A stretch of 48,088 bases of DNA from positions 1-48,088 of the forward strand of contig NKIO01000021.1 in assembly GCA_002255935.1 (NCBI GenBank), given 5' to 3'. This DNA is from Comamonadaceae bacterium PBBC2 (GTDB lineage: Bacteria; Pseudomonadota; Gammaproteobacteria; Burkholderiales; Burkholderiaceae_C). The notes under the pieces were generated by a model. That model was not told where the DNA came from. It made no database searches and was given only the letters and a program-made list of their open reading frames with translations. A program made the translations under genes and the position numbers. This document shows positions 35,168 through 44,245 of the stretch, piece by piece (the stretch's first letter is position 1; every line of letters starts with the position of its first letter).

Positions 35168-38100
35168 TCATGCTTTGCGCAAATCCAGGGTGTACGGGAA
35201 CTCTGGGCTGGCGTGCAGGGTCACGTTGGGGCCGAGGGCCGCCAGTTGCTTCATGGCGCCGGGTGTGTGGCCCATGCGGAAGAAGCGCGACAGGCGGCGG
35301 CTTTCGGCCTCGTAGGCGTTGACCGGGAAGGTGTCGTAATTGCGACCACCGGGGTGGACCACGTGGTACTGGCAGCCGCCCAGCGAGCGCTTCATCCAGG
35401 TGTCCACCAGGTCCACCGTCAAAGGCGCATGCACACCGATGCTCGGGTGCAGTGACGACGGCGGGTTCCAGGCTTTGTAGCGAACGCTGGCCACGTACTC
35501 GCCCACCACGCCGGTGGGCTGCAGGGGCAGGGGCTTGCCGTTGACGGTGACCGTGTGGCGTGAAGGGTTGATGCCGGTCACGTGCACCTCGATGCGCTCG
35601 AGCGACGAGTCCACATAGCGGGCGGTGCCGCCCGCGCCGTTTTCTTCGCCCATCACGTGCCAAGGCTCCAGCGCATTGCGCAGGGTCACCACCGCGCCAT
35701 CGACCTTGACTTGGCCGACCAAGGGGAAGCGGAACTCGAAATGCGGCGCGAACCAACTTGGGTCAAAGTGAAAGCCTGCATCGCCCAGCTCGGTGAGCAC
35801 GTCGTCAAAGTCCTTGTGGATCCAATGCGGCAGCATGAAGCGGTCGTGCAGCTCGGTGCCCCAGCGGGTCACGGGGGCTGCATAAGGCTCGTCCCAGAAG
35901 CGGGCCACCAGAGCACGCAGCAGCAACTGCTGCACGATGCTCATGCGGGCGTGCGGCGGCATCTCAAATGCGCGCAGCTCCAAGAGGCCCAGACGCCCAG
36001 TGCTGCTGTCCGGCGAGTACATCTTGTCGATGCAAAACTCGCTGCGGTGCGTGTTGCCGGTGACGTCGATCAAGATGTTGCGCAGGGTGCGGTCCACGAT
36101 CCAGGGCGGCATGTCGGCACCGTACTTCTGGCGGTTGCGCATGATCTCGCGCAGCGCGATTTCCAGCTCATAGACCTGGTCGTTGCGGGCCTCGTCCACG
36201 CGCGGGGCTTGGCTGGTGGGGCCGATGAACATGCCGGAAAACAAGTAACTCAAGGACGGGTGGTTGTGCCAATACAGGATCAAGCTGGCCAGCAGTTCGG
36301 GGCGGCGCAAGAAGGGGCTGTCGGCGGGCGTGGCGCCCCCCATCACCATGTGGTTGCCGCCGCCGGTGCCGGTGTGGCGGCCGTCGGTCATGAATTTTTC
36401 GGCCGACAGGCGCGTCTCAAAGGCCGCTTGGTACAAAAACTCGGTGTGGTCGACCAGCTCGGTCCAGTTGTGGGCCGGGTGGATGTTGACCTCGATCACG
36501 CCGGGGTCGGGCGTGACCTGCAAAAGTTTCAGGCGCGGATCGCGTGGGGGCGGGTAGCCTTCCATCACCACCTTCATGCCCAGCTTCAAGGCGGTGGCTT
36601 CCACCGCGCTCACCAGGGCCAGGTAGTCTTCCAGACGCGCCAGGGGCGGCATGAAGACATACAAGACGCCAGACTTCTCACCTTTTTTCAGGGCATCGGC
36701 CTCGACCTTGGGGCCGTTGGCGCGGTTCGGGTCGCGCACTTCCACGCACAAAGCGGTGCGCACCACCGACGGGTCCGACTCAAAGCGCTTGGCCGCTTGC
36801 GCAGGCACAGTTTGGCTGCTGTGTCGGGCTTGCAATGTGATGGGCGCTGCGGGCAGGGCCGTGCGGGCAGTGAGGTGTGGCGAAAACGGGTCCTGCTCGA
36901 TCATCTGCAAGCGGTCGGTGGGGGCAGACCACGGCAGCGAGTCCAGCGGCAAGCGCCAGCCCATGGGCGAGTCGCCGGGCATGAGGTACATGCGCTCTTC
37001 GCGCAGGAACCAGCGGCCCGTCTCCCACGAAGAGATGACCGGGTTGCCCGTGTCCACCGGTTGCAGGGGCAAGACATAGCCCACTTCTTGTTCCAAACCT
37101 TGGCTGAAGACGCGGCGCAAGCGGTTGCGTTCCATCTCATCGTCCAGCCGCGCATCGAACGGGTCCACGTTGACGGGCAGACGGCGTTCGCGCCAGAGGT
37201 AGTACCAAGCGTCTTCGTGGCCGGGCAGCACGGTTTGGCTGCCCAAACCCAGTTGTTCGGTCAGGCCCAGCATGAAGCGTTTGGCATCGGCACTGGTGTA
37301 GTGGCTGGGCTCGCGCTCGTCGGCAAAGGCGGCGGGGTTGTGCCAGCAGGGCTTGCCGTCGGCCCGCCAATAGATGCTCAGCGCCCAGCGCGGCAGCTGC
37401 TCGCCGGGGTACCACTTGCCTTGGCCGAAATGCAAAAAGCCGCCTTGGCCGTATTGCTGGCGCAGCTTGTGCACCAACTCGGTGGCCAGGCCCCGTTTGG
37501 TCGGGCCCAAGGCATCGGTGTTCCATTCGGCGGCATCGCGGTCCTGGGTGGCCACAAAGGTGGGCTCGCCGCCCATGGTCAGGCGCACGTCTTGGGCCAG
37601 CAGTTGGGCATCGACCTTGTCGCCCAGGCTCAGCACATCGTCCCATTGTTCTTCGGTGTAGGGCTTGGTCACGCGGGGCGACTCGTGGATGCGGGTCACC
37701 TTCATCTCGTGGCTGAACTCGACCTCGGCCTTGTCCATCAGGCCTTCGATCGGGGCGGCCGCCGAGGGCTGCGGTGTGCAGGCCAGTGGAATGTGGCCTT
37801 CACCGGCCAGCAGGCCCGAGGTCGGGTCCAGACCCACCCAGCCTGCGCCGGGCAAATACACCTCGCACCAGGCGTGCAGGTCGGTGAAGTCGACTTCGGT
37901 GCCGCTGGGGCCGTCGAGCGATTTCACATCGGGGGCCAGCTGGATCAAATAGCCCGACACAAAACGGGCTGCGATGTTCATGTGGCGAAACAGCTGCACC
38001 AAAAGCCAAGCCGAGTCGCGGCAGGAGCCGCTTTTCAGGGTCAGCGTTTCCTCGGGCGTTTGCACGCCCGGCTCCATGCGGATGGTGTAGCGGATGTCTT

Positions 38101-38560
38101 GGTGCAAGCGCTGGTTGATCTGCACCAGGAAATCGATGGTGCGCTGGCGCTTGCGGTCCAGGCTGCACAGGTATTTCTTGAACTTCGGGGTCTTGTTTTC
38201 TTTGACCAGGTAGGACTGCAGCTCTTCCTTGACCACATCGGCGTACTTGAAGGGCACTTCCTCGGCCGAGGGCTCCAAAAAGAAGTCGAAGGGGTTGAAC
38301 ACGGCCATTTCGGTGACCACGTCCACCGTGACCTTGAACGAGGTGGTCTTTTGGGGGAAGACCAGGCGGGCTTGGTAATTGGCAAACGCGTCTTGCTGCC
38401 AGTTGATGAAATGTTCTTCGGGCTCGACTTTCAGGCTGTAGCTCAGGATGCGGCTGCGGCTGTGGGGGGCCGGACGCAGGCGGATGACTTGAGGGCCCAG
38501 CTGAACAGGACGGTCGTAGGTGTAATGGGTGACGTGGTGCAGGGCAACGTGTATCGACAT
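35168..38560 (-). CDS. Transglutaminase / DUF2126 (putative amidoligase) fusion protein
   Basis: The 1130-residue product has an N-terminal transglutaminase-like region (about 1-260): beta domain (HHVTHYTYDRPVQLGPQVIRLRP in part) and triad Cys180 (KSGSCRDSAWL), His229 (FTDLHAWCEVY), Asp245 (GLDPTSG). The rest is DUF2126, classed as a putative amidoligase, with DVRLTMGGEPTFVA, HFGQGKWYPGEQLPRWAL and TGTGGGNHMVMGGATPADSPFL. It probably joins or trims peptide-like bonds with the ATP-grasp proteins. The ATG at 38560 was chosen by homology. It is transcribed away from comEC, and is separated from the fused ATP-grasp gene by the family B repeat array. Confidence 0.92.
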   Translation of the reverse strand: MSIHVALHHVTHYTYDRPVQLGPQVIRLRPAPHSRSRILSYSLKVEPEEHFINWQQDAFANYQARLVFPQKTTSFKVTVDVVTEMAVFNPFDFFLEPSAEEVPFKYADVVKEELQSYLVKENKTPKFKKYLCSLDRKRQRTIDFLVQINQRLHQDIRYTIRMEPGVQTPEETLTLKSGSCRDSAWLLVQLFRHMNIAARFVSGYLIQLAPDVKSLDGPSGTEVDFTDLHAWCEVYLPGAGWVGLDPTSGLLAGEGHIPLACTPQPSAAAPIEGLMDKAEVEFSHEMKVTRIHESPRVTKPYTEEQWDDVLSLGDKVDAQLLAQDVRLTMGGEPTFVATQDRDAAEWNTDALGPTKRGLATELVHKLRQQYGQGGFLHFGQGKWYPGEQLPRWALSIYWRADGKPCWHNPAAFADEREPSHYTSADAKRFMLGLTEQLGLGSQTVLPGHEDAWYYLWRERRLPVNVDPFDARLDDEMERNRLRRVFSQGLEQEVGYVLPLQPVDTGNPVISSWETGRWFLREERMYLMPGDSPMGWRLPLDSLPWSAPTDRLQMIEQDPFSPHLTARTALPAAPITLQARHSSQTVPAQAAKRFESDPSVVRTALCVEVRDPNRANGPKVEADALKKGEKSGVLYVFMPPLARLEDYLALVSAVEATALKLGMKVVMEGYPPPRDPRLKLLQVTPDPGVIEVNIHPAHNWTELVDHTEFLYQAAFETRLSAEKFMTDGRHTGTGGGNHMVMGGATPADSPFLRRPELLASLILYWHNHPSLSYLFSGMFIGPTSQAPRVDEARNDQVYELEIALREIMRNRQKYGADMPPWIVDRTLRNILIDVTGNTHRSEFCIDKMYSPDSSTGRLGLLELRAFEMPPHARMSIVQQLLLRALVARFWDEPYAAPVTRWGTELHDRFMLPHWIHKDFDDVLTELGDAGFHFDPSWFAPHFEFRFPLVGQVKVDGAVVTLRNALEPWHVMGEENGAGGTARYVDSSLERIEVHVTGINPSRHTVTVNGKPLPLQPTGVVGEYVASVRYKAWNPPSSLHPSIGVHAPLTVDLVDTWMKRSLGGCQYHVVHPGGRNYDTFPVNAYEAESRRLSRFFRMGHTPGAMKQLAALGPNVTLHASPEFPYTLDLRKA

Positions 38561-38581
38561 ATTTCTAACAGCGCAACAGGG

Positions 38582-38604
38582 GCTGCACGCATGACAAGTG
38601 CAGC
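38582..38604. repeat. Inverted repeat between the DUF2126 gene and comEC
   Basis: GCTGCAC (38582-38588) and GTGCAGC (38598-38604) form a perfect 7-bp stem with a 9-nt loop in the divergent gap. It could be an operator or a hairpin in the leader of the DUF2126 gene, whose ATG is 22 bp away. Confidence 0.35.
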
Positions 38605-38681
38605 TTGGGCTTTTTAAACTAGCAAGACACGCGCCAGGCCAGAGGCTGGCGCCCCACAACAGCCATTCAGGGAGGCTGAAG

Positions 38682-41159
38682 ATGCACAACTTGCGCTGGG
38701 CCCGTGGCTTGTCGCCTGTGCTGCTGGCCTGGTGCGCTGGGGTGGCGGTGCAGTTGCAGCAAGTGGCGCTGTGGTCTGCGGCCAGTTATGCCGCCACTTT
38801 TGGGTTCACATGTGCGGCCCTGACTGGGCTGGCGCTTAGGTTTTCACGGCACATGGGCGCATGGCGGCCAATGGCTGTTTGTGGCGCGGTTGGCGTGTTG
38901 GCTTTTGCCGTCACCGCAGGCCATGCGCTGCTGAAGGTGCAAGCCATCGATCCGGCCCTAGAGGGCCAAGACCTGGCCTTGGTGGGCGTGGTGCAGGCCA
39001 TGCCGCAGCGCCAAGACATCGGCTGGCGCTTTCGTTTTGAGGTGGAAACGGCCCACCGGGTGCAAGGCGGTCAAGCGGTGCGTGTGCCCCGCCAAGTCTA
39101 TTTGGGATGGTATGGCCAAGACGGCGTGAGCGACAGCGGCTGGAACCTGTCGGCCCTGCCCGAGCCGGTGCAAGCTGGTGAGCGCTGGCGCTTGCGGGCA
39201 CGCCTGAAGGCCCCGCACGGCAACATGAATCCGCGCGGCTTTGACTACGAACTGTGGCTGTGGGAGCAGGGCATGGGCGCCACAGGCACCGTGCGAACAG
39301 GCGCTGCCCACCCACCGCCAGAGCGCCTGGCACAAACCTGGGCGCACCCGGTGGAGTGGTGGCGCCAAAGCGTGCGCGACCGCTTGCAAAACCGCCTGGC
39401 GCCTAAACATGTCGGCGTGGCGGGCATCGTGGTGGCGCTGGTCACGGGCGATCAAGCGGCCATTGACCGCAGCCATTGGGACGTGTTCCGCGCCACCGGT
39501 GTGGCGCACCTGATGAGCATTTCGGGCCTGCACGTGACCATGTTCGCCTGGCTGACTGCCCTGGCTGTGGCTGGGTGCTGGCGGCAATCGGCGCTGTGGG
39601 GTTTTAAGGGTGCTTTGCGCTGGCCTGCGCCGCAGGTGGGGGCCGTGGCGGGGCTGGGCTTGGCGGTTTTGTATGCGGTGTTCAGCGGCTGGGGCGTGCC
39701 CGCGCAGCGCACCGTGTGGATGCTGGGCGTGGTGACGCTTTTGCGCCTGTCGGCACGGCAATGGGCGGCGGGTCAGGTGTGTCTGTTGGCTGCAGCCGTG
39801 GTGCTGGCGCTGGACCCTTGGGCGCTGTTGCAGCCGGGTTTTTGGCTCAGTTTTGTGGCGGTGGCGGTGCTGCTGTGGACCGATCAACGTCAAGCGGGTG
39901 TGCACCGCTTGGGTGCCAAAGAGGGTGCGCCGTGGTGCCCCGCATGGGTGCGTTCATGGGCTGGGCGGCTGTGGGGATTGTTGCGCGAACAATCGGTGGT
40001 CACGCTGGCGCTGGCGCCATTGTGTTTGCTGTTTTTCGGGCAGGTGTCGCTGGTGGGTTTGCTGGCCAATCTGGTGGCCATTCCGTGGGTGAGTTTTGTG
40101 GTCACGCCGCTGGCCATGCTGGGCGTGCTGTGGCCGGGCCTGGCCGTGTTGGCGGCCTGGGCGCTCGAGCCCTTGACCGCCCTGCTGGTGTGGCTGGCCG
40201 CCTGGCCCGCTGCCAGCGTGCAACTGGCACTGCCGCCTGCGGGCTTTGCCCTGCTGGCGCTGGTGGCGGCGCTCTTGTGGGTGTCGGCTTGGCCACGATC
40301 CTGGAAGCTCGCCAGCTTGACTTTGCTGTGGCCCGCACTGTTTTGGACGGCGCCCCGTCCCGCAATGGGAACTTTTGAATTGCTCATCACCGATGTGGGG
40401 CAAGGTAACGCTGTTTTGGTGCGAACGGGCAAGCACAGCTTGCTCTACGACGCGGGACCGCGTTATTCGGCCGAGAGCGATGCGGGGCATCGAGTGCTCG
40501 TGCCTTTGCTGGCGCAGAAGGCCGAAAAGCTCGATGTGCTCATGCTCAGCCACCGTGACAGCGACCACACCGGCGGCGCCGCGGCGGTGCTGGCCATGCA
40601 GCCACAAGCTCGGCTCATCTCCTCTTTGGAGGCTTCGCACCCTTTGTGGGCCATGGCCCGGACAACGCAACTTTGCCAGCGTGGCCAGCGCTGGGCATGG
40701 GACGGTGTTCAGTTTGAGGTGCTACACCCGACAGCCGGGGCGCTTGATGGGGCAGAGCCTCTGCCCAAACCCAATGCGTTGAGCTGTGTGCTGCGCATCA
40801 GCGATGGGGCGCGCTCGGTGCTGCTTGCTGGCGACATCGAAGCGCCGCAGGAGCGGGCGCTGGTGGCCGCTGGCCTGGACCCGGTGGACCTGCTCTTGGT
40901 GCCGCACCACGGCAGCAAGACTTCGTCCACACCCGAGTTCTTGGCGGCTTTGCAGCCTCGGCTGGCGCTGGTGCAAGCGGGTTACCGCAACCGCTTTGGA
41001 CACCCTGCGCCCGTGGTGGTGGCGAGGTATCAGGACTTGCACATCCGTTTGATCGACAGCCCCCACTGCGGCGCAGCCACTTGGCGCAGCGATGCGCCCG
41101 AGCAGGTCGTTTGCGAGCGCGAACGCGGGCGCCGCTACTGGCACCATCGCCCGCCTTGA
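38682..41159 (+). CDS. comEC: ComEC/Rec2 family DNA uptake channel protein
   Basis: The 825-residue product has the three ComEC modules: N-terminal DUF4131 OB-like part with membrane helices (about 1-230), the competence membrane domain (GIVVALVTGDQAAI, ATGVAHLMSISGLHVTMFAWL, FSGWGVPAQRTVWM), and a C-terminal metallo-beta-lactamase-like domain (LITDVGQGNAVLV, SHRDSDHTGG, LLVPHHGSKTSS). ComEC forms the inner-membrane pore for single-stranded DNA in natural transformation. The gene is full length, with a good ribosome site (GGGAGG) before ATG 38682. No other competence gene is nearby. It lies between two transcriptional blocks of the ATP-grasp/transglutaminase set. Confidence 0.93.
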   Translation: MHNLRWARGLSPVLLAWCAGVAVQLQQVALWSAASYAATFGFTCAALTGLALRFSRHMGAWRPMAVCGAVGVLAFAVTAGHALLKVQAIDPALEGQDLALVGVVQAMPQRQDIGWRFRFEVETAHRVQGGQAVRVPRQVYLGWYGQDGVSDSGWNLSALPEPVQAGERWRLRARLKAPHGNMNPRGFDYELWLWEQGMGATGTVRTGAAHPPPERLAQTWAHPVEWWRQSVRDRLQNRLAPKHVGVAGIVVALVTGDQAAIDRSHWDVFRATGVAHLMSISGLHVTMFAWLTALAVAGCWRQSALWGFKGALRWPAPQVGAVAGLGLAVLYAVFSGWGVPAQRTVWMLGVVTLLRLSARQWAAGQVCLLAAAVVLALDPWALLQPGFWLSFVAVAVLLWTDQRQAGVHRLGAKEGAPWCPAWVRSWAGRLWGLLREQSVVTLALAPLCLLFFGQVSLVGLLANLVAIPWVSFVVTPLAMLGVLWPGLAVLAAWALEPLTALLVWLAAWPAASVQLALPPAGFALLALVAALLWVSAWPRSWKLASLTLLWPALFWTAPRPAMGTFELLITDVGQGNAVLVRTGKHSLLYDAGPRYSAESDAGHRVLVPLLAQKAEKLDVLMLSHRDSDHTGGAAAVLAMQPQARLISSLEASHPLWAMARTTQLCQRGQRWAWDGVQFEVLHPTAGALDGAEPLPKPNALSCVLRISDGARSVLLAGDIEAPQERALVAAGLDPVDLLLVPHHGSKTSSTPEFLAALQPRLALVQAGYRNRFGHPAPVVVARYQDLHIRLIDSPHCGAATWRSDAPEQVVCERERGRRYWHHRPP

Positions 41160-41197
41160 GGGGCTATGTGCAAGCCTTCCTTTGGAGGGCCGTTTTT

Positions 41198-41276
41198 GGA
41201 GGAGCTCAACTGTGTTGGGCGATGGCATGTGTGCCGTGGTTAATCGAAGAATCGCCGAACGAAGTTCAGCTCCCAC
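41198..41276. repeat. REPIN, family B, first copy after comEC
   Basis: Left half 41198-41225 (head slightly degenerate, GGAG) and right half 41251-41276 (AACGAAGTTCAGCTCCCAC end) are in inverted orientation about 25 bp apart. The 415-bp gap after comEC (41160-41574) contains this and one further REPIN, then a promoter region. No gene is seen in it. Confidence 0.75.
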
Positions 41277-41379
41277 GGGGGTCGGTGAACGCTTCAGGTT
41301 CGACACTAGGTGAGTAGGCAAGTGCAGTTCCGTATCCACAGGGCAGGCCACAGCCTAGGCAACGGCAATTTTTCCCCTT

Positions 41380-41458
41380 GTAGGAGCCCAACTGTGTTGG
41401 GCGATTTCATGCAGACAGTGGTTGCTCAAAGAATCGCCGAACGAAGTTCAGCTCCCAC
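41380..41458. repeat. REPIN, family B, second copy after comEC
   Basis: Left half 41380-41405 (GTAGGAGCCCAACTGTGTTG core) and right half 41433-41458 form an inverted pair with a 27-bp spacer. It is closely related to the halves of the 34674-35151 array. Confidence 0.8.
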
Positions 41459-41512
41459 GGGGGCGGCGGGGAACACAGTTCAGCGCCAAACAAAAACGGC
41501 ATGCGTCGCTTT

Positions 41513-41554
41513 TTGACGCGGGTCAAGCGTGATTGGTACGTATCTTGCTATCCT
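41513..41554 (+). promoter_or_regulatory. FNR/CRP-type site and promoter of the ATP-grasp/alpha-E operon
   Basis: TTGAC-GCGG-GTCAA (41513-41526) is a perfect inverted repeat matching the FNR-family pattern TTGAT-N4-ATCAA with one symmetrical change. Downstream, TGC-TATCCT (extended -10, hexamer 41549-41554) predicts a start near 41561, which puts the centre of the site at about -41.5, the class II activator position. The mRNA would then begin next to the AGGAG ribosome site at 41561-41565. Functional regulation is inferred. Confidence 0.55.
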
Positions 41555-41574
41555 TTGCTCAGGAGTAATGAGCT

Positions 41575-43026
41575 ATGCGCCAATTTGATGAGATGTACAG
41601 CCGCTTGCCTGCTGCGGGCGATGCGGGCGAGGTGAGAAAACACTACGAGGCTTATGCCCGTTGGTTGCAGGCGCAAGACCCCCAGACGATGGCCGCTCGC
41701 CGCGAAGAGGCCGAGATGATCTTTCGCCGTGTGGGCATCACCTTTGCGGTCTACGGCGACAAGGACGAAGACGGCTCGGGCACCGAGCGTTTGATCCCTT
41801 TTGATCTGATCCCCCGCGTGATCGCCGCCCAAGAGTGGAAGAGCATGGAAGCCGGTTTGGTGCAGCGCGTGACGGCGCTCAACCGCTTCATCCACGACGT
41901 TTACCACGAGCAGGAGATCCTCAAAGCGGGCGTGATCCCGCGCGAGCAGATCGAAAACAACGCCCAGTTCCGCCCCGAAATGGTGGGCGTGGATGTGCCC
42001 AACCAGATTTATTCGCACATCAGCGGCATCGACATCGTGCGCGCCCCTGACAGCGCCGGCAATGGCGAGTACTACGTGCTGGAAGACAACCTGCGCGTGC
42101 CCAGTGGCGTGAGCTACATGCTGGAAGACCGCAAGATGATGATGCGGCTGTTTCCCGAGTTGTTCAGCCAGCACCGCGTGGCCCCGGTGGCGCATTACCC
42201 CGACTTGCTGCTCGAGACCCTGCGGGCCAGCAGCCCTGCCACCACGGCCGAGCCCACGGTGGTGGTGCTCACGCCCGGCATGTACAACAGCGCTTATTTT
42301 GAGCATGCCTTTTTGGCGCAGCAAATGGGCGTGGAGCTGGTCGAGGGGCAAGACCTGTTTGTCAAAGACAAGTTCGTCTACATGCGCACCACACGCGGCC
42401 CCAAGCGGGTGGACGTGATCTACCGCCGTGTCGACGACGACTTTTTGGACCCTCAGGTGTTCCGCCCCAGCTCGACCCTGGGTTGCGCCGGCCTGATGGA
42501 GGCCTACAAGGCGGGCCATGTAGCGATCTGCAATGCGGTGGGCACGGGCGTGGCCGACGACAAGTCGATCTACCCCTATGTGCCCGACATGATCAAGTTC
42601 TATCTGGGCGAAGAACCGATCCTCAAAAACGTGCCCACCTTCATGTGCCGCAAACCCGACGACCTGCAGTACACGCTGGCCAATTTGAAAGACCTGGTGG
42701 TCAAGGAAGTGCACGGCGCAGGCGGCTACGGCATGCTGGTGGGCCCAGCCTCGACCAAAGAAGAGATTGAGCGATTCCGTGGCGCTTTGCTGGCCAACCC
42801 CGAGGGCTACATCGCGCAGCCCACATTGAGTCTGTCGAGTTGCCCCACTTTTGTGGAAAGCGGCATCGCGCCACGCCACATCGACCTGCGGCCCTTTGTG
42901 CTGTCTGGCCGCACGGTGCAGATGGTGCCCGGTGGCCTCACGCGCGTCGCCCTCAAAGAAGGCTCTTTGGTGGTGAACTCATCCCAAGGCGGCGGCACCA
43001 AAGACACTTGGATTTTGCAGGACTGA
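41575..43026 (+). CDS. Circularly permuted ATP-grasp protein
   Basis: The 483-residue product is a stand-alone circularly permuted ATP-grasp enzyme (formerly DUF404/DUF407). Motifs: FRRVGITFAVYGD, PFDLIPRVIAAQEWKSMEAGLVQRV in pieces, YVLEDNLRVPSGVSYMLEDRKMM, LTPGMYNSAYFEHAFLAQQMGVELVEGQDLFV, YRRVDDDFLDP, VVKEVHGAGGYGMLVGP (nucleotide loop) and VMVPGGLTRVALKEGSLVVNSSQGGGTKDTWIL in pieces. ATP-grasp enzymes ligate a carboxyl to an amine or thiol through acyl-phosphate. The substrate is unknown. It has a clear ribosome site (AGGAG) and an FNR-type promoter. The alpha-E gene follows after 16 bp. Confidence 0.93.
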   Translation: MRQFDEMYSRLPAAGDAGEVRKHYEAYARWLQAQDPQTMAARREEAEMIFRRVGITFAVYGDKDEDGSGTERLIPFDLIPRVIAAQEWKSMEAGLVQRVTALNRFIHDVYHEQEILKAGVIPREQIENNAQFRPEMVGVDVPNQIYSHISGIDIVRAPDSAGNGEYYVLEDNLRVPSGVSYMLEDRKMMMRLFPELFSQHRVAPVAHYPDLLLETLRASSPATTAEPTVVVLTPGMYNSAYFEHAFLAQQMGVELVEGQDLFVKDKFVYMRTTRGPKRVDVIYRRVDDDFLDPQVFRPSSTLGCAGLMEAYKAGHVAICNAVGTGVADDKSIYPYVPDMIKFYLGEEPILKNVPTFMCRKPDDLQYTLANLKDLVVKEVHGAGGYGMLVGPASTKEEIERFRGALLANPEGYIAQPTLSLSSCPTFVESGIAPRHIDLRPFVLSGRTVQMVPGGLTRVALKEGSLVVNSSQGGGTKDTWILQD

Positions 43027-43042
43027 GAAGGGGAGAACACAC

Positions 43043-44020
43043 ATGCTTTCAAGAACCGCCGACCACCTCTTCTGGATGTCCCGCTACATGGAGCGGGCCG
43101 AAAACACCGCCCGCATGCTCAATGTGAGCTACGAGACCTCGCTCTTGCCGCAATCGGCTGCCGCTGTGGAAGCCGGTTGGGAAGGTATCTTGTCGATCAG
43201 CGAGTTGCTGCCGTCCTATTTGGCTTTGTACAAAACCATCACGCCCCGCGATGTGATGGCTTTCATGGTCAAGGACGTGGACAACCCCTCGTCGATCATC
43301 TCGTGCCTGCGTGCGGCCCGCGAGAACGCCCGTGCGGTGCGCGGCACCCTGACCACCGAGGTGTGGGAGACGCAAAACCAGACCTGGCTCGAAGTCAACC
43401 GCATGCTCAAGAGCGGCGAGTTCGAGCGCGATCCTGGGCAGTTTTTTGAGTGGGTGAAGTTCCGCTCGCACCTGTCACGCGGTGTGACGGTGGGCACCAT
43501 GTTGATGGACGAGTCGCTGTACTTCATGCGCATGGGCACTTTTTTGGAGCGGGCCGACAACACGGCGCGTTTGGTGGACGTGAAGTTCCACGCCATGAAC
43601 AACGATTTTTTTGGCGCACCGCAGTACGGCGCCCCTGAGACCGAGAGCACGCAGGAATACGACTTCTACCACTGGAGCGCGATCTTGCGCAGCGTCAGCG
43701 GCTTTGAGGTGTATCGCAAGGTCTACCGCGATGTGATCCGCCCCGAGCGGGTGGCCGAACTTTTGATCTTGCGTTCGGACATGCCGCGCTCTTTGCATGC
43801 CAGCCTCAACGAGGTGGTGTCCAACTTGGCGCTGGTGTCGCACGACCGTGAAAGCGACACCTTGCGCCACGCAGGCCGACTGCGCTCGGAGCTGGCCTTT
43901 GGCCGCATCGACGAGATTTTGGCGACCGGCTTGCACGCTTACCTCACGCAGTTTTTGGACCGCGTGAACGTGCTGGGCGGCCGCATCAGCCGCGAGTTCC
44001 TGATGCCCTCTGCGGCCTGA
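43043..44020 (+). CDS. Alpha-E domain protein
   Basis: The 325-residue product is an all-helical alpha-E protein (formerly DUF403): start MLSRTADHLFWMSRYMERAENTARML in pieces, ARENARAVRGTLTTEVWETQNQTWLE, and MGTFLERADNTARLVDVKFH. The repeated ER.xNTAR helices, conserved in the C-terminus of the fused 882-residue protein, may form its active or binding face. It always accompanies the permuted ATP-grasp gene in bacterial genomes and may bind the product or partner peptide. No downstream transglutaminase follows here; instead a REPIN pair. The reaction is unknown. Confidence 0.92.
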   Translation: MLSRTADHLFWMSRYMERAENTARMLNVSYETSLLPQSAAAVEAGWEGILSISELLPSYLALYKTITPRDVMAFMVKDVDNPSSIISCLRAARENARAVRGTLTTEVWETQNQTWLEVNRMLKSGEFERDPGQFFEWVKFRSHLSRGVTVGTMLMDESLYFMRMGTFLERADNTARLVDVKFHAMNNDFFGAPQYGAPETESTQEYDFYHWSAILRSVSGFEVYRKVYRDVIRPERVAELLILRSDMPRSLHASLNEVVSNLALVSHDRESDTLRHAGRLRSELAFGRIDEILATGLHAYLTQFLDRVNVLGGRISREFLMPSAA

Positions 44021-44030
44021 GTTGAGCTCA

Positions 44031-44219
44031 AGGTCGGTGGCTTCAGCCCGGACAAGCATGTGCCATGGCTCAAAGCGTGTCGGAGCTGAAGCTCCGACCT
44101 ACGGGAGATCTTGCTTGGTGAGTTTCAAGTGCTGACCTGCTGGCTTCAGGTAGGTCGGCGGCTTTAGCCCCGACAGGCATACGCAACGGCTCAACGCGTG
44201 TCGGAGCTGAAGCTCCGAC
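44031..44219. repeat. Two tandem family A REPINs (121-bp period)
   Basis: REPIN 1: halves 44031-44053 and 44079-44102. REPIN 2: halves 44150-44174 and 44200-44219. The inverted halves are exactly 121 bp apart, and the flanking text (GGGAGAT, then GGTGA and a CTCA-like stretch) is repeated too, so the whole unit was tandemly duplicated. It fills the gap between convergent alpha-E and xth genes. Confidence 0.8.
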
Positions 44220-44245
44220 ACGCGGGAGATGCTGCTAGGTGACGC

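Noticed and set aside
35582..38617. A 1011-codon open frame antisense to the DUF2126 gene, and similar long antisense frames over pyrG (5848-8133), eno (3880-5424) and parE (16468-18432)
   Set aside because: They arise from GC-rich codon use on the coding strand. Their translations are low-complexity His/Gly/Ala-rich or Arg-rich and match no family, while the opposite strand encodes full conserved proteins.
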